Source: Euglena gracilis (taxonomy: Eukaryota > Euglenida > Euglenophyceae > Euglenales). Taken from it: a stretch of 64,000 nt of DNA. Positions 27,813 to 39,599 of the stretch are shown piece after piece. The stretch is taken from assembly GCA_039621445.1 (NCBI GenBank), contig CP154955.1, forward strand, positions 32,595,417-32,659,416. The letters are read 5' to 3'. The notes under the pieces are model-generated. The model made no database searches. It worked only from the letters and a program-made list of their open reading frames with translations, and was not told the origin of the DNA. The position numbers were made by a program, and so were the translations under genes. Each line of letters starts with the position of its first letter. Within the stretch, counting starts at the first letter, position 1.

Positions 27813-28675
27813 CTGGACATATTCAATAATGAAATCAAATCTGAAAGGCAAAATGCTGGAAAGCAAAACCCCAAACTGGGTGCGCATACAACTGTTCGCT
27901 TACGTCCTGCAAACCTCCCCTCCCAAATAACTTTGCAATGCCTTCTTACTTCACGTTGAAATGCCAATGTTATGTTGTCTGAATAGAAGCATTGCCAATG
28001 CCTTCTGTGAGGAAATGTCAATTTCAGATGCTTGGATATCTCTGGGAAAATGGAGAGGTGTGTGCTCCACATATCCCACACTTCAAATTCACCTCTGATT
28101 CCATGTGACCCGTTCATGCCAACAACATCAGCCCTCGAGCATCTCTTGTTGTTTCCACGCCTTGTATAATTGGTTTTGGGTTCTTGGTTTTTGTTTCACA
28201 TTGAACACCTGCAGGAATGGTCCATTCATTGGGCAGTGATTCATTGCGATCTGTTTCAGTCCTTTCCATCAAACGTGAAATAGTCAGCCTAAGTCCAAAC
28301 GTTTTTTTCGGCGCGTTGTCCAAAACCCCAACTTCGGCGAGGTACCCACTCAGCCCAAACCCCCCACCCCGGGGGCTCTGCTGGGACACACCCATTCGCC
28401 CCCCCACCCCCCCTCCCCCCCAAGTCACAAAAATTAAAAAAAAACTGGCGACAGCCATCAGGGATATCCATATCTTCTATTTGGGGGACAGATACTCTTG
28501 TGTCTGTTGCCGGTGATGGCTACCCCCTCTTGCCCACCGACCGGGTTCCTACAACCCCGGACCAGGGGGGGGGAGGGGTTGGATGTACCCCCTGACCTGC
28601 TGGGGGGGTGGTCGGTATTTTGGGGGGTGGTTGTTGAGCAAAGGGGGGGGGGGTCCCTGCATCCAAGGGACATAC

Positions 28676-28803
28676 CGCGGCATTCCATTGGGCCCCATCT
28701 CCGCCAGGCTGCAGAATTTGCTGTACAGCTCCTGGATTAGGGGCATGCCTTTGTTGGAATTTAGGAGCAGGTTCCAACTGGTTGAGACTTCGGCTTCGGC
28801 TAG
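28676..28803 (-). CDS. Exon of an unidentified gene
   Basis: Minus-strand acceptor TTTTCCGCTGCAG, then a 42-codon frame containing TSWNLLLNSNKGMPLIQELY and SLAEMGPNGMPR, ending at a strong GTATGT donor. Both splice sites are good and codon choice is exon-like. I do not recognise the family. Confidence 0.55.
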
Positions 28804-29548
28804 CTGCAGCGGAAAAATGGGCAGTCCAATTTGCCTGAGCCCAAGCATAACAAAAGTTTTGAAAGCCCTTGGACACCGCTGAATCCAATGACACAACCTT
28901 TGTGTATCCACTGAACATGAAAAACAAAAATTAGACAAAAAATTTGTTGTGTGTGCAAAACGTGGTTGCCAAAACAAAACTTCATAACTCAGCCAATGTT
29001 GGAGATCGCGGATTTTATTTTCCTCATTTTCAAATTAGTTTGAATATAGCATTTTTACGGGCACTCAAAAAACCATTGGATGTATAAAGAGTTTTTGACA
29101 ATTCTCAGACAAAAATGAGCAAAAAAAAATGCAATCACAAAAAATCTGGAATAAAATTTTTAGTTCTTGCTTTGATTTTAAAATTTTGTTTTAAAATTGT
29201 ATTTTTACTTTTTAAAAAAAATTAAGTTAAGTTCGGATCATCACAACAAAAAAAGGACAAAGTCAGGCCGGAAGTTAGGGAACCCGTTTGGAAAGATTTT
29301 TGGGTCGCATTTCCATCGTAAATTTACAAAAATGAGACCCAATTTCTGCCGGAAATGCGGCCTAACCTTTCCTAAATTCCCAAAAGGGGGAGCACCCCAG
29401 GAATCGGTCGGAACCATAACCCTAACCCCCCCCCAAAAAACCCGATGGTCGGGAGACGTTACCCGGACCCCCCTTGGAGGTTCTACTTGGCCCCCCAGGG
29501 GCGGGGGGGGGGGGGCGAATAGGATGTTGCTGCCAAATATACACGTAT

Positions 29549-29938
29549 AAACCCTCCCCCCAAATAATATCACCCCCCCCAAATAATACCCCCCGAAATA
29601 ATACCCCGCCTCGGGGACCGACGTCGACGACCGGGTTAATACCCCCCCGAATTTTGACCTGAAAATGTTGGCAAAAATCACAATCCTTGACAACAAATTA
29701 CGAAAAAATCGACTTTTCTGGATCAGATGACCCCCAAAAATGCTAAATTTCATAAGAAAATACAAAAAATGACCCCAAAGGAGAGTTTTGGCGCTGTTTT
29801 GGCTCCTATAGGAACTTCGAAAAATTTCGAAAATTTTGGGTTCTATTTTTTTAACCCCCCCAAAACATTACTCCCCCCCCCCCGGGCTGGGACTTAAAAA
29901 ATAATACCCCGGGGGGTATTATTTGGGGGGGTTTACGC
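29549..29938. repeat. Inverted-repeat element, AAATAATA family (copy A)
   Basis: The left end AAACCCTCCCCCCAAATAAT and the right end GTATTATTTGGGGGGGTTTA are inverted complements about 390 bp apart. The interior has further C-run plus AAATAATA blocks. It resembles the element at 31900-32290; both could be hairpin-ended introns or small transposons. Confidence 0.65.
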
Positions 29939-30301
29939 GCGCATGTGCACATGAATACATACACACACACACATATATACACACATAGACATATTTACCT
30001 TTATTTTCATTCTATTTTGAATACTATTCATTTCATGGAAAATGTCATGCAAAACCAATGCAGAGAGGGAAATATTTTTATAATTTTTCAAGGAGGACAG
30101 TTCAGGGGAGGAGGTTAAGAACGAGTTTTCTCAGACCACAATGCAGAAGAGAAAAACACTTGTCATGGAGAATCAGCATAAATGTAAAAAAAAGGTAAAC
30201 AGATTTTTTTTCAATTTAGGGAAAATAATTCCCAGGAAAAAACCCACGGCTGGAAAAAGGATGGTTTCACAGAAATCGCAACTTGCAGATTTTGGACTTA
30301 C

Positions 30302-30402
30302 AACTTTGTGTGAATACTGCGAACTCCTCAGCAAAGATGTGGCTTGGTGGCGGGCGGGCCATTGCACGAACTGCTGGCAGATCCCGGCCAGCCCTCTCCT
30401 GG
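30302..30402 (-). CDS. Candidate exon, unidentified gene
   Basis: Minus-strand GACACACAG acceptor, a frame containing GICQQFVQWPARHQ and SLLRSSQYSHKV, and a consensus GTAAGT donor. The plus strand has a competing frame with two CxxC pairs but no comparable splice sites. Confidence 0.33.
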
Positions 30403-30716
30403 CTGTGTGTCAGAGATATACATCGAAACACAAATGCTCATCCCGCCGATACACGCCAACACACAAATGTTATTTTGCCAATCCACACCGGGTGGTCGCT
30501 AGTTAGTCAAATACTCAACAAAATATCAAAAAAAAAAACGGGTTGACCTGTTGACCCCATTCGCCAAAAATTGTGTGGACTTTGCCCCAGCTTCAGATTT
30601 GTTGGCAAAAATATCTCGGAACCATAGACAAGAGTATTCTGTACAACTGACACTGGGCCCTTGCATTCAAATTTATGCAAACGGGCAATTTCAACACACG
30701 GTGATTTTTGGCCCAC

Positions 30717-30768
30717 CTTCTTCAGTAATCGCGTTCGCAGCATTGCACCCCACCAGTGGTCACTGCAT
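30717..30768 (-). CDS. Candidate small exon, unidentified gene
   Basis: Minus-strand acceptor TTTTTGCGCAG, frame CSDHWWGAMLRTRLLKK, donor GTGGGC. Short; supported only by splice sites and a plausible frame. Confidence 0.33.
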
Positions 30769-30987
30769 CTGCGCAATTTTTGTTATTCCACATTTCTCGC
30801 TGAAAATAATCAAAATAGCACAAATGGGTGTAGGTCAAAAAAAAAACAAATGGAACAAACCAAAACAAATGGCCAAAAAGGGGCCAAAAAGTGCCTGAAG
30901 TGGGCAAAAATGCCAATCAAAATCAGGGGAGGATTCCATGTCGCGGTGCCAAAACACACCAAAACTCCAAATTTTTGTTGTACACAC

Positions 30988-31176
30988 AGTAAGGAGAGGT
31001 CTGATCCCATCCCAGCTGACGCGGGGATAGAAATGCTGTGCCACCCGCTCGAAGGGTATCCCCTGTGGAGACAGAATGCATTGCACATCTGGAATGTGTT
31101 GCAAACTGAAACTTGCTGCGTGCAACTCCTTCAGATTTTCTGCCAGCCGACTGCCTCCGCCGATAGCATTCAAGAG
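30988..31176 (-). CDS. Exon of an unidentified gene
   Basis: Minus-strand acceptor TTTTTTTCCGCAG, then 63 codons with no stop containing AENLKELHAASFSLQHIPD and GIPFERVAQHFYPRVSWDG, and a GTGTGT donor in phase 0. It reads as a folded alpha/beta segment with good codon use. Family not recognised. Confidence 0.55.
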
Positions 31177-31899
31177 CTGCGGAAAAAAATAAAAATAAGC
31201 CAACCCGTTTGGAGGTGGCCGTGAGCACCCCACCACTGGCAGGGGCCCAGAAACCACTCTCCCTCCCCGTGCTACAAAACCTTTTAAAAAATTATGGAAT
31301 CAATCTGAATGGCAAGTTTGGCATCATGGATTTGCAGCAGAACATTTACGCTAATCTGAAGGGAGGGGCAGATATGAGACCTAGGCTTCCAGAGGTCGAC
31401 TGCAAATCAAGTGCAAATGGTGCGATCCTGTGGCCAGGGGCAATACCCTGCCCACCTCCGTGCAGCAAACCCTCTGCCTGCCACGCAGCCATATCGTTAG
31501 AAGGCACTCCCGCCATTGCTGGCCAACCAGCTAAATGGGGGGCTCGCTCATCACCTCTGGCTATTACGACAGAGAGGGTGTGCAACTTCTCTAATATGGC
31601 GGCAAAAGTGATGCTTGCGGTGTTTCATGTGACGGTTGTGGAACTTTCCGGTGGCATCTCTGGGTACCCCCACTGGACGTCAACACAAGACGTGCAGGCA
31701 TGGCACACACAAATGCGCACGTGGACAGGAGAGTGGGCTTTTTGGACATGTACACATATGGCGTGTTTAAATGGCACAAATGCACGTGTGACTTGGTTGG
31801 AGGGGCACTCGGCTGCCCCTGATTCAAACTGTGGGCTGGGGGTGTCCTCGTCTGTCATCCCAACTGGGCACGTGCGACCGTCGGCAGATGCCGGAGTCC

Positions 31900-32290
31900 A
31901 TAAACGCCCCCAAATAATAACCCCCCCCCTCTGAGGACTGACTTCGGCCGCCCAAATAATAAACCCGCCCTCCGGCAGGTGTGAAGTCAAAGGCAAAAAA
32001 ACACTCGAAAATTGGCAGAAACGTTGCAAAAAAAAGTCACAGAAATGGATGAAATTGGTGCAGAAAATATACCAAAAAGCACCCATTTTTCAAAGAAGCC
32101 CAAAAATGCCAAAAAAGTGACCATTGGAGCCTGTGGAGGGTTTTCTGGGTCGATTTTTGACATGGAAAAATTTGCCCAAATAATAAAACTCCCCCCCAAA
32201 ATTCCCCCCAAATAATAAAACCCCCCTGGACCCCGACTTCGAGTGTCCGAATAATAAACCGGGGGATTTATTATTTGGGGGGGGGGTACT
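31900..32290. repeat. Inverted-repeat element, AAATAATA family (copy B)
   Basis: CCCCCAAATAATAA near 31907 is mirrored by TTATTATTTGGGGG near 32266. Inside are further AAATAATAAA/C-run blocks and a (C)AAAAATG-rich core. It matches copy A (29549-29938) in ends and organisation. Confidence 0.65.
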
Positions 32291-32306
32291 GTGGCACGGC
32301 ATACAC

Positions 32307-32380
32307 CCTCCTCTCGGGAGCGTCGGCCTCCGCGTCAGTACACCACTGGTCCCGCTGCTGCACATATGTCCAAGCGGCCT
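32307..32380 (-). CDS. Candidate exon, unidentified gene
   Basis: Minus-strand GACAGCCGCAG acceptor, frame containing AWTYVQQRDQWCTDAEADAP, donor GTGTAT. Adjacent frames are also open because the region is GC-rich. Confidence 0.33.
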
Positions 32381-34768
32381 CTGCGGCTGTCCTCACGCCC
32401 CCTCTTCTCTTGCACAGCAAACCTCACGTCTGGTACTGGCAGTGCGACGTGAGACCTTTCCAGCAAAGACGCCCCAAAACGACTTCTGCAGCCGATGTCT
32501 GGGACTCGGCAGCCGGGTGGCAGAGCCGAGACAGCGGTGCGTGTCCATGTTCCCTTTGCCGGCCAACGTTTCAATCATGGGCTGTGGCGACCTCTGCAAC
32601 GGCAAAACCCTCGCCGAACACAGCGTTACCGGGTCAGGTTTGTGAAACCAGGGGGTGGCCCAGACTCGGGGTTTCAGACCCGAGAGGCTGCCCCCTTCAT
32701 TGTACGGAAGAAATTCGGCGCGCCTGCAACCGTTTTGGCCAAACCCCTTAAATTTCAGAGACTTTTGGTTGGCAGCAATTAAATCTTAAGCCCCTTTCAA
32801 AAGGTGCACAAAGAAAAACAATAACTCCGCAAAATGGGCGTCGCCGGCGACCCCCCCCCCCCCGGAGCAGAGGCTGGAAAATTTGTGCTGGCGGGAAAAA
32901 GGCTGCTGGCTGACCCGCACAGCGGTCCCAGGGTGGAACTGGGCCACCCAAGATCGAAATGGGAGGCAAAAAATCAACTGCAAAAATGCTCAAAGAAGCT
33001 GCCAATGATGCAAGGAAATCAACTTTTGACCAATCATGCCCTGGTCAGCCCATGTTTACCCATTTTGATGGCCCAACAGCGGAAAAAACCGTCCCGTTGC
33101 CGCCCGAGAGCCCTTTGGGTGGCTGGGAAAATAAACAAAACTCGTCGACGGGGTTCAAGGTTGGAAAAATACTGCTCAATGGCATGACTCCCCAGGGGAT
33201 GGGGTGCCCTTCGATTCGAGCAACGCCCTGGTCCCCGCCAAAGGTGGTCTGGCAGACGCCATTAATAAGCTCCGAAATGAATATCAAACGGATTGGGTTG
33301 AGGCAACAGGAGGGAGAACAGCACCCACACCTTGCTCTTCAGCGGCAACAGCACAATGTCCAGAGACTTCTGAAGGTCAGCAAAAGCCTGGGGAGGGGTG
33401 ACTGGCAGGGCAGAGATCACACATGGCCAAATGCAAATTGCTCCAGAGGCCGGGAGGAGACAAGATGTGTTGGGCAGCCGCCAATGATACCACAACACAC
33501 AATAAATCTTGTCTGGCTCCTGCACCGCTGTTCGTGCATGAATATCAATGAGTATGGTGCTAAATAATTTCTTTCAACGACGCATTCACCAGAGATAATT
33601 GCCACATCCTGAGCTTCACTTTGTTGAGGGGTTCTTCAAAAAAAAACCTGGACTCAAGTTGTATAACATGCACATTTGCGTTGCACTAGGTTTCACCTCC
33701 AACTTTTTATATTCTTTGTAAGAAATATGGATCTATGTATTTTTAGACAAGCCAATTCCACACCCTTGGCCAGTGGTATCGGGGACCCTGACAACTATCT
33801 ATCATGACAGGTTGGCCCGTACCAAGGACCCTGACAATTTGGGTTGGGCATTTCAGGGGAAAATCAATGAAAAATGACCTGACAGGTTGGCTGGTACCGG
33901 CTTAGGCGCCCTAACTCGCACTTACCTTTGAAAGTGACTGAAAATTTGCGCCGACGCGCAAATCCAAAAAAAAAAATTTTGTTTTCGAACACCGTGGCCT
34001 GAGATTCAGGACAGTCTGAAAATAGTGTCTCCCTCTACCCCAGGGCCTGGGGACGAAAGCAACGACCTGGAACTCCACGGTCTACGGGCAAAGCGCTCCC
34101 GGGGCCCAGTGTGCCTGGACCCAAAGCGGCGGGTGATGAAACGAGGGGACTCCATTGTGCATTTGCGCTTTGGAGTAAATATTTTTTTCATAACAAAAAA
34201 AGCATTTGCGCTTTGGCGCAAATTTTTGACTTTTTTGTAGTTCAACACGTGGGTGACCATTGCCGCACTTGCACAATGATAACAACTTTTATGTCAGCAT
34301 GTGCTTCCCTTGCGCCAAAGTGCAATCGGTAGGCTCATGAAGAATGGAAATTTAAGAGTTACCTTGCGCCAAAGCGCAAATAGAAATACAATTTTTAAAA
34401 ATGCAAAAGCAACATGGCTTGCGCCAAAGCGCAAATATAACTGTTTAAAACTTATCTCACAACGGTGGGGGAGAACGGCCCTGAGAGATGAACACCAGAG
34501 GGGATAGAGCACAAAAATGCAGGACAGGGGGATGGAAGCCTACTCTCAGTCACGTTGCCTTAAAATTGGTCAACATTGCGTGTTGGCGCAAGAGCCACGC
34601 TGCTTTGCAATTTTAAACAGTGCATTTCTATTGCGCTTTGGCGCAATGTAACTCTTAAATTTTATACCTGAGCCTGCCCATTGCGCTGTGGCGCAACAGT
34701 TATCAATATTTAATATCTCATTTTTATCACTGCGGGTGGAGAGAGTAGTCCTGGAAGCATCTCATTAC

Positions 34769-34817
34769 CAGAGCGAACAGGGCAGCATTAACTGGGACAG
34801 GAAGCCAACCCCCTGGT
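34769..34817 (-). CDS. Candidate small exon, unidentified gene (copy 2)
   Basis: Same acceptor, frame (PGGWLPVPVNAALFAL) and GTAATG donor as in copy 1. Confidence 0.3.
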
Positions 34818-35333
34818 CTGTGAAAACAACCACCAACTTCTTGATATCCAGACGTGTCTTGTCCTATGCGTTGTAAACCCAACTTCCAGTGCCGGAGGTT
34901 CCTCCCACTTGCCTCGCAGTTAAGCATGCCTGAGGGGCCCTTCTTTTTGGCCGACTTTTGAAAGTCGGAAAATTTCTGTTTGGAAAAGAACCGGTACCAG
35001 ATGAACCCTGGGAATCACAGCCCAGGAAACAGTTTTGGACGCCGAAAAAGTGTTTTAAAGAAGCTCGTCACCCCCCTTTCCTCGCCCAGGATTTGAAACA
35101 CACAACTTTTGGGATGAGCGAATGGAATTGAGAAATCGAAAGGGTCCATCAACAACGGCAGAGAAGGGAAGACATGCTGACACACCTTTTTCGGTAATTT
35201 GCAACCCACCAGACAGCCACATCACACCGGGCAGATGAAGGGCATTGTTCAGCCGAAAAAGGTCTTTCTGTCAACATCCCAAAAAAAAAACTTTGTGCAC
35301 CGAGTGCAAGGTCAGTGAGGCTCCACAGCCTAC

Positions 35334-35378
35334 CGCCCACGATTCGTCTTATTGTAACAGCCACTCCCTCCCCAGTGC
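35334..35378 (-). CDS. Candidate small exon, unidentified gene (copy 2)
   Basis: Identical in frame and splice sites to 25123-25167. Confidence 0.28.
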
Positions 35379-37017
35379 CTGGATAGTTCAAAAGCACCAA
35401 ACAAGCTTCTGGCACAGCTGCGCTCAAACACCCCTCATCATTCTCCTCTATCGCCCACCTTCTCACACAGCACGAACACATTCAAATCAATCTGCCATTT
35501 GAAAGGACATTGCGCTTAAACGCAATTTTTTTTAACTTGCGCTTAAGCGTAAGGTAAAGAATTTGCGCTTAAGCGCAAGTTAAAACAGAAGACTGGCCGT
35601 TCAGAGAGGGGCCCCCAACACACCGTATCACATCAGAGGGATTCCCATAAGCTCAGGGGAGTGTGCGGGCTTGGTGAGGAAATATATTGTGTCGAAGCGC
35701 AAGGGACATGCCTACATAATGCACTGCTTGTTCATTCAGATTACACGTCAGCCGCCTGTTTGCACTTCTCATCTTTTTTTGTATGATGGTTTGCGCTTCG
35801 GCGCAATGTATTTCCTCACCAAGTCCGCACACTGGTCGTTCAGAGAGGGGCCCCCAACACACCGTATCACATCAGAGGGACTCCCATAAGCTCTGGGGCT
35901 TCTGTTTTAACTTGCGCTTAAGCGCAATGTCCATAAACATTGCCTTCTGTGCCCGGCAGTGTGGGGCCTGGCGTTGCTCACCAGACGTTGGGACAGGTCC
36001 CTGGGCTTGCCCTCAATCCGCCCCAAACCCTCCACCTGGGTGGTTCCCGCTGTACCACTCCTCGCATTTCAAGTACCCAGGGATCACAACTTTGTGACAT
36101 GCCATTTTTTCCAACTTTTCACAACGTGTATGCAGAGACCACCCTCTGGACGCCTCAGCAGGCAACCCTTCACGGACGCATCGCAGAGCCCAAAAAAAAA
36201 AGCAACAAAAAGGGCCAATTGTCACCTGGACTGTGTGGCACCATCTGGGGAACACAGTCAAGGCTTCAAAAATGAGGGACTCACAACGGGGGTTTTGGCA
36301 CTTTTTGGGGAAAAATCAAGTGTCTCGGCGGTCAAACCAGGGGTTTTGAGCCTTTTTCAAAATGGTGAACTGACTGAAAAACACCAAAATTGGGCCTGTT
36401 CCCCAGGTCCCAACATCGGAAAATGACGCGCACGCCACTGTCGAGGGTCTCCGCGGAACCAGAGGGTCAAAAGGGTGGGTTCTACCGCCGGGTTTCAAAA
36501 AGATCGAAAATTTGCGCCAAAGTGCAAGCTAAAAATCAAAACCTGAAGTGCGATTTAGGCCGCCTAAGACCGGGGACCCTGACAACTTCCTGTGCTTCCA
36601 ATGAAGATGAAGGATGCAAAATTAATAATTCGAAAAATTTATGCATTTTTGGAGCATTTGCACAGTTTTCAGGGTCTGGCTTTTGGAACTTTCCAAAAAT
36701 ACAAGGGAAATGTTATTTTGGAAACATAATTATTGGGGGTCTTCTCTTTCAATTTTTGCTGAAAACTGGCAGGGGGTTTTTTGTTTTGTTTATTTTGGGG
36801 GTCTTCTATTTTGGGGGTGGCCATGTTGCTTGCTGACATGGAGGAATTGCCACTTTTGAAGAACTGTGCTATGATCAGTCCTTCCAACGTCTCAGGTAGA
36901 GCAACTCAAAGATAAAACATTTTTGTGCACATTTTCAGCAAAAAGGGACCAGGGCAATCATCCAGAGGGGGGGGGGGGAGGTGTGCACCAAAGTAATGGT
37001 GTGCCAGGGACACACAC

Positions 37018-37237
37018 CTCTTGCGACAGGTGGAAAGGGCCCAGACGTCCCTCGAGCTCAGCCAGCTGCGCTGCCTGCAGTCGCCCGCTGCCGTCGTCGA
37101 TGCCCTGGCGAATGGGAGGGGTTCCATCCGGGAGGAAAGAACCGCAGGGGCCTTCGGCAATGGCGGAGACTGCCATTCCTTCAAGCCCCTCTTCCCAGCC
37201 GATGGAGCGAGCCTCCACATATGTCTGCCACTGGGCT
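37018..37237 (-). CDS. Exon of an unidentified gene (copy 2)
   Basis: Counterpart of 26283-26502 with the same length, frame and GTGTGT donor. It differs by at least three amino acids (GRLQAAQLAELEGRLG here versus GRLQPSQLAELKGRLG). Adjacent substitutions with the frame intact argue that both copies were translated after duplication, though the copies may simply be young. Confidence 0.45.
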
Positions 37238-38032
37238 CTTGCATAATGACCCTGGGGGGGGGGGGTCCACTAGCTGGCATTTCACTACAAAAAACAAAAG
37301 TTGGCGGGGTCTGTGGGGTCACCCCGACAGAAAAAAAATTCCTCCTGCACTGTGTGCCGAGGTGGAAATGAGGTTTCTCTGTGTTTTTTTTGGATTATTT
37401 TGTTCCCCCCAAAAAACCCCAAAAATGGACAAAAATGACATTTTTGGCAGTTTTTGAGGTCCAAAATATTCCGGTGCTTTGCTTCGCATCGCTCACTGGT
37501 TAAAATGAGATTTGTTCCCACTGATTAGCCCTGGTAGTGGACCCCCCTAGGATTTCCTGGGATTTCAATGAGGGGTAGTCCTACTACCCGTTTTTCTTAT
37601 CGATATTGTGCTGTTGGTGCAGGCTTCCTGGGTCAGAAAAAAATGAGTTTTTCCTAATCTGAGGAGCCGGGGGTATTTGCTGAGGGGATAGAAACTGCCT
37701 CACGGTCAGAGTCCAACTAATAGGGCCCATTACTGTGGGCGGCAGTGCAAAATGCAGCTGTAGAGTCATTGGGACGGGGGGTTGCGATGGGGGTGGTATT
37801 GGGACAATGGCCCAAATTTCTAGAACAAGCCCAGCAACCCTCCCCGGGTCCCCAAAGAGATGCACGGTGGAGGGTCTGAAAACCCTCTGTGATAAATAAT
37901 TGCCCTTGCAACAGAAAAAAAATTTAAGTTTGGTGATTGGGGATGGGCTGTACAGGAATCCCCGAAATCCCAAGGTGGTGAGTGGGGGATCGACCCCCCC
38001 CCACCATCGTCCTGATGGTGATCCAACAAGAT

Positions 38033-38180
38033 TCAAGTTTTCTTCAGTCGGGGCAAATGGTCAGCTCGCCCACATCCAAGGAAGGAAAGCTCCGCTGGTG
38101 ACACCTGCAGTGTCTGCCTCAGCTGCTGAAAAGCGTCGTCATATGCCAGGTCAATGAACGCCGAGCTGTTTGTTTGGCCA
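38033..38180 (-). CDS. Candidate C-terminal exon of an unidentified gene (copy 2)
   Basis: Counterpart of 27306-27450. It reads GQTNSSAFIDLAYDDAFQQ against GQANTAFIGLAHDDAFQQ in copy 1, with one extra codon from a 3-base difference, and ends in the same LPRLKKT and TGA. Confidence 0.42.
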
Positions 38181-39016
38181 CTGCAAACAGATGCGGGCCA
38201 GGTATCATTATACAGGATCGTCATTTTTAAGGTGCCTGAAGAAACAGAAAAATTCCTTGAAATGTGCCATACTATTTTAGGCCAACATACTTTGAAACGA
38301 CCGGGTTCCTGCAACCTGCGACTGGGGGGTCATAAGTCGTAACACCTCCATAACCGGCAACCTGCGACTGGGGGGTGGTCGTAAATGAGGGGGCGGTTGT
38401 AGGTAAGGTGGTGTTAAGTTTTTCGCAACCTGCAACCTGCGACAAGGGGGGGGGGCGGTCATAACACCCCAATGACCTGCAACCTGCGACCGGGGGGTGG
38501 TCGTAAATGAGGGTGGTTGTACGACAAGGGGGGGGGGGCCGGGTATGAGACGAACCATCATTATCAAAAGAGCCCTAGCAGCACACTTGCTGGTGGTCCG
38601 GCGGCGCAACAGTCTGCAGAGCAAGGGTGGGCCCATGGATTCACTTGGTAACCAGGGTGGCACATCTTTCCAAGCCCAAACCCATCCACCCACCAACCCA
38701 ACCTCACTTCCCCCCCCCCATGGCCTGGTACCGGGGACTAATCACACTGAACCACCACCAATTTTGTTTCGAAATCGAAAAAAATGGGTCATTGAAGGAG
38801 TGGGGTCAGGATAAGAATTTTGGGCCTAAAGGGAGGAGGGTACCACAAGTGATAAATGAATCTGTGTGGTCACGCCGCGAGACCCCCGATAAAGCGCGCC
38901 AGGGGACGAGGCCCTGGGGGCAAACAACGCGCATGGGATCCAACAGCCGCGGCATGAACGTATGCCACACGCTCACATTCGCTCCACAGCATTCTGGTGC
39001 AACACGACATTGAAAC

Positions 39017-39166
39017 TTTGAAGTTCGGTGTGAATGCTCCGCCCCAGCCCAACGACCAAGCATCGTAATCCAGTTTGTCTGACTGCGGGTTGGTTGGTCT
39101 TTCCTTGTACGTCTTGAGGTGGTCGCTGAAGGCAGAAAGGGGCGACAACTCTGTTTGAAAATCGAA
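39017..39166 (-). CDS. Exon of an unidentified gene
   Basis: After a C-run and CGCAG on the minus strand, 50 codons read in one frame, including SPLSAFSDHLKTYKERPTN and YDAWSLGWGGAFTPNFK, to a GTTTCA donor in phase 0. The frame can also be read through to a later stop. Family not recognised. Confidence 0.5.
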
Positions 39167-39255
39167 CTGCGGGGGGGGGGGGGTCGGCGCCAAGCTGGCA
39201 CAACAGAACATCCAGGCTGGCTGGTCGGACATACTTCGACCTCCAGAATACTCAC

Positions 39256-39293
39256 AAGTGCCGCAGAGGACTCCAGAATTTCTTGCACCACAG
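39256..39293 (-). CDS. Candidate small exon upstream of 39017-39166
   Basis: TTTAACTTTTGAG acceptor, frame VVQEILESSAAL, and a consensus GTGAGT donor in phase 0, matching the phase of the next exon downstream. Confidence 0.36.
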
Positions 39294-39424
39294 CTCAAAA
39301 GTTAAAACGCCCGCACAAAATCAACTCGGGCATCGGCCACCACCTATTTGAATGCTTGGAGGGTGGGATTGTGGTCCCTCTTGGGGGCCCACCCCAAAAC
39401 TGGTGGAGAGGAGGGCCCTCGGAC

Positions 39425-39594
39425 CTGCTCCAGGGGCGGGAGCCACCCAGGCCACTGGCACACGGGGATGGGGCGGAGGCGGCGAGGTGGCCGCTGTAGG
39501 GACTGCCGGCCTCCCCCGGGACAGGTGCGGACCCCGGCCGCGGCTGCCTGGTCAGCAGGCGGCGGCTCAGCGGAGCGGCCGGGAGCTGGGCCAT
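39425..39594 (-). CDS. Candidate first exon with start codon
   Basis: The minus strand has ATG at 39592-39594 followed by MAQLPAAPLSRRLLTRQPRP and a Ser/Ala/Pro-rich stretch to GAGCAG|GTCCGA. An Arg-rich, acid-poor N-terminus suggests an organelle-targeting presequence. The donor phase does not join cleanly to the next candidate exon, so the boundary or the call may be wrong. Confidence 0.28.
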
Positions 39595-39599
39595 GGGCT

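Larger units (their letters stand above)
33940..35930. repeat. Cluster of TTGCGC...GCGCAA palindromes
   Basis: At least a dozen 14-18-base palindromes of the form TTGCGC-NNNN-GCGCAA (spacers TTTG, CAAA, TTAA, TTCG, TGTG) lie near 33948, 34200, 34308, 34363, 34420, 34575, 34629, 34682, 35508, 35530, 35560, 35792 and 35910. A second set occurs in copy 1 (24533, 25300-25370, 25480). Several are imperfect. They look like dispersed small hairpins or protein-binding palindromes. Confidence 0.7.
34680..38370. repeat. Segmental duplication, copy 2
   Basis: Direct, nearly identical partner of 24533-27630. It is longer, mainly because of an internal block (about 35747-36338) that itself repeats the TCAGAGAGGGGCCCCCAACA and CCGGCAGTGTGGGGCCTGGC segments, and a 69-bp stretch at 34838-34906. 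Confidence 0.9.

Noticed and set aside
29200-29560. Zinc-finger-like plus frame (FCRKCGLTF)
   Set aside because: A single CxxC in low-complexity AAA/GGG-rich DNA with no second pair, splice sites or codon bias.
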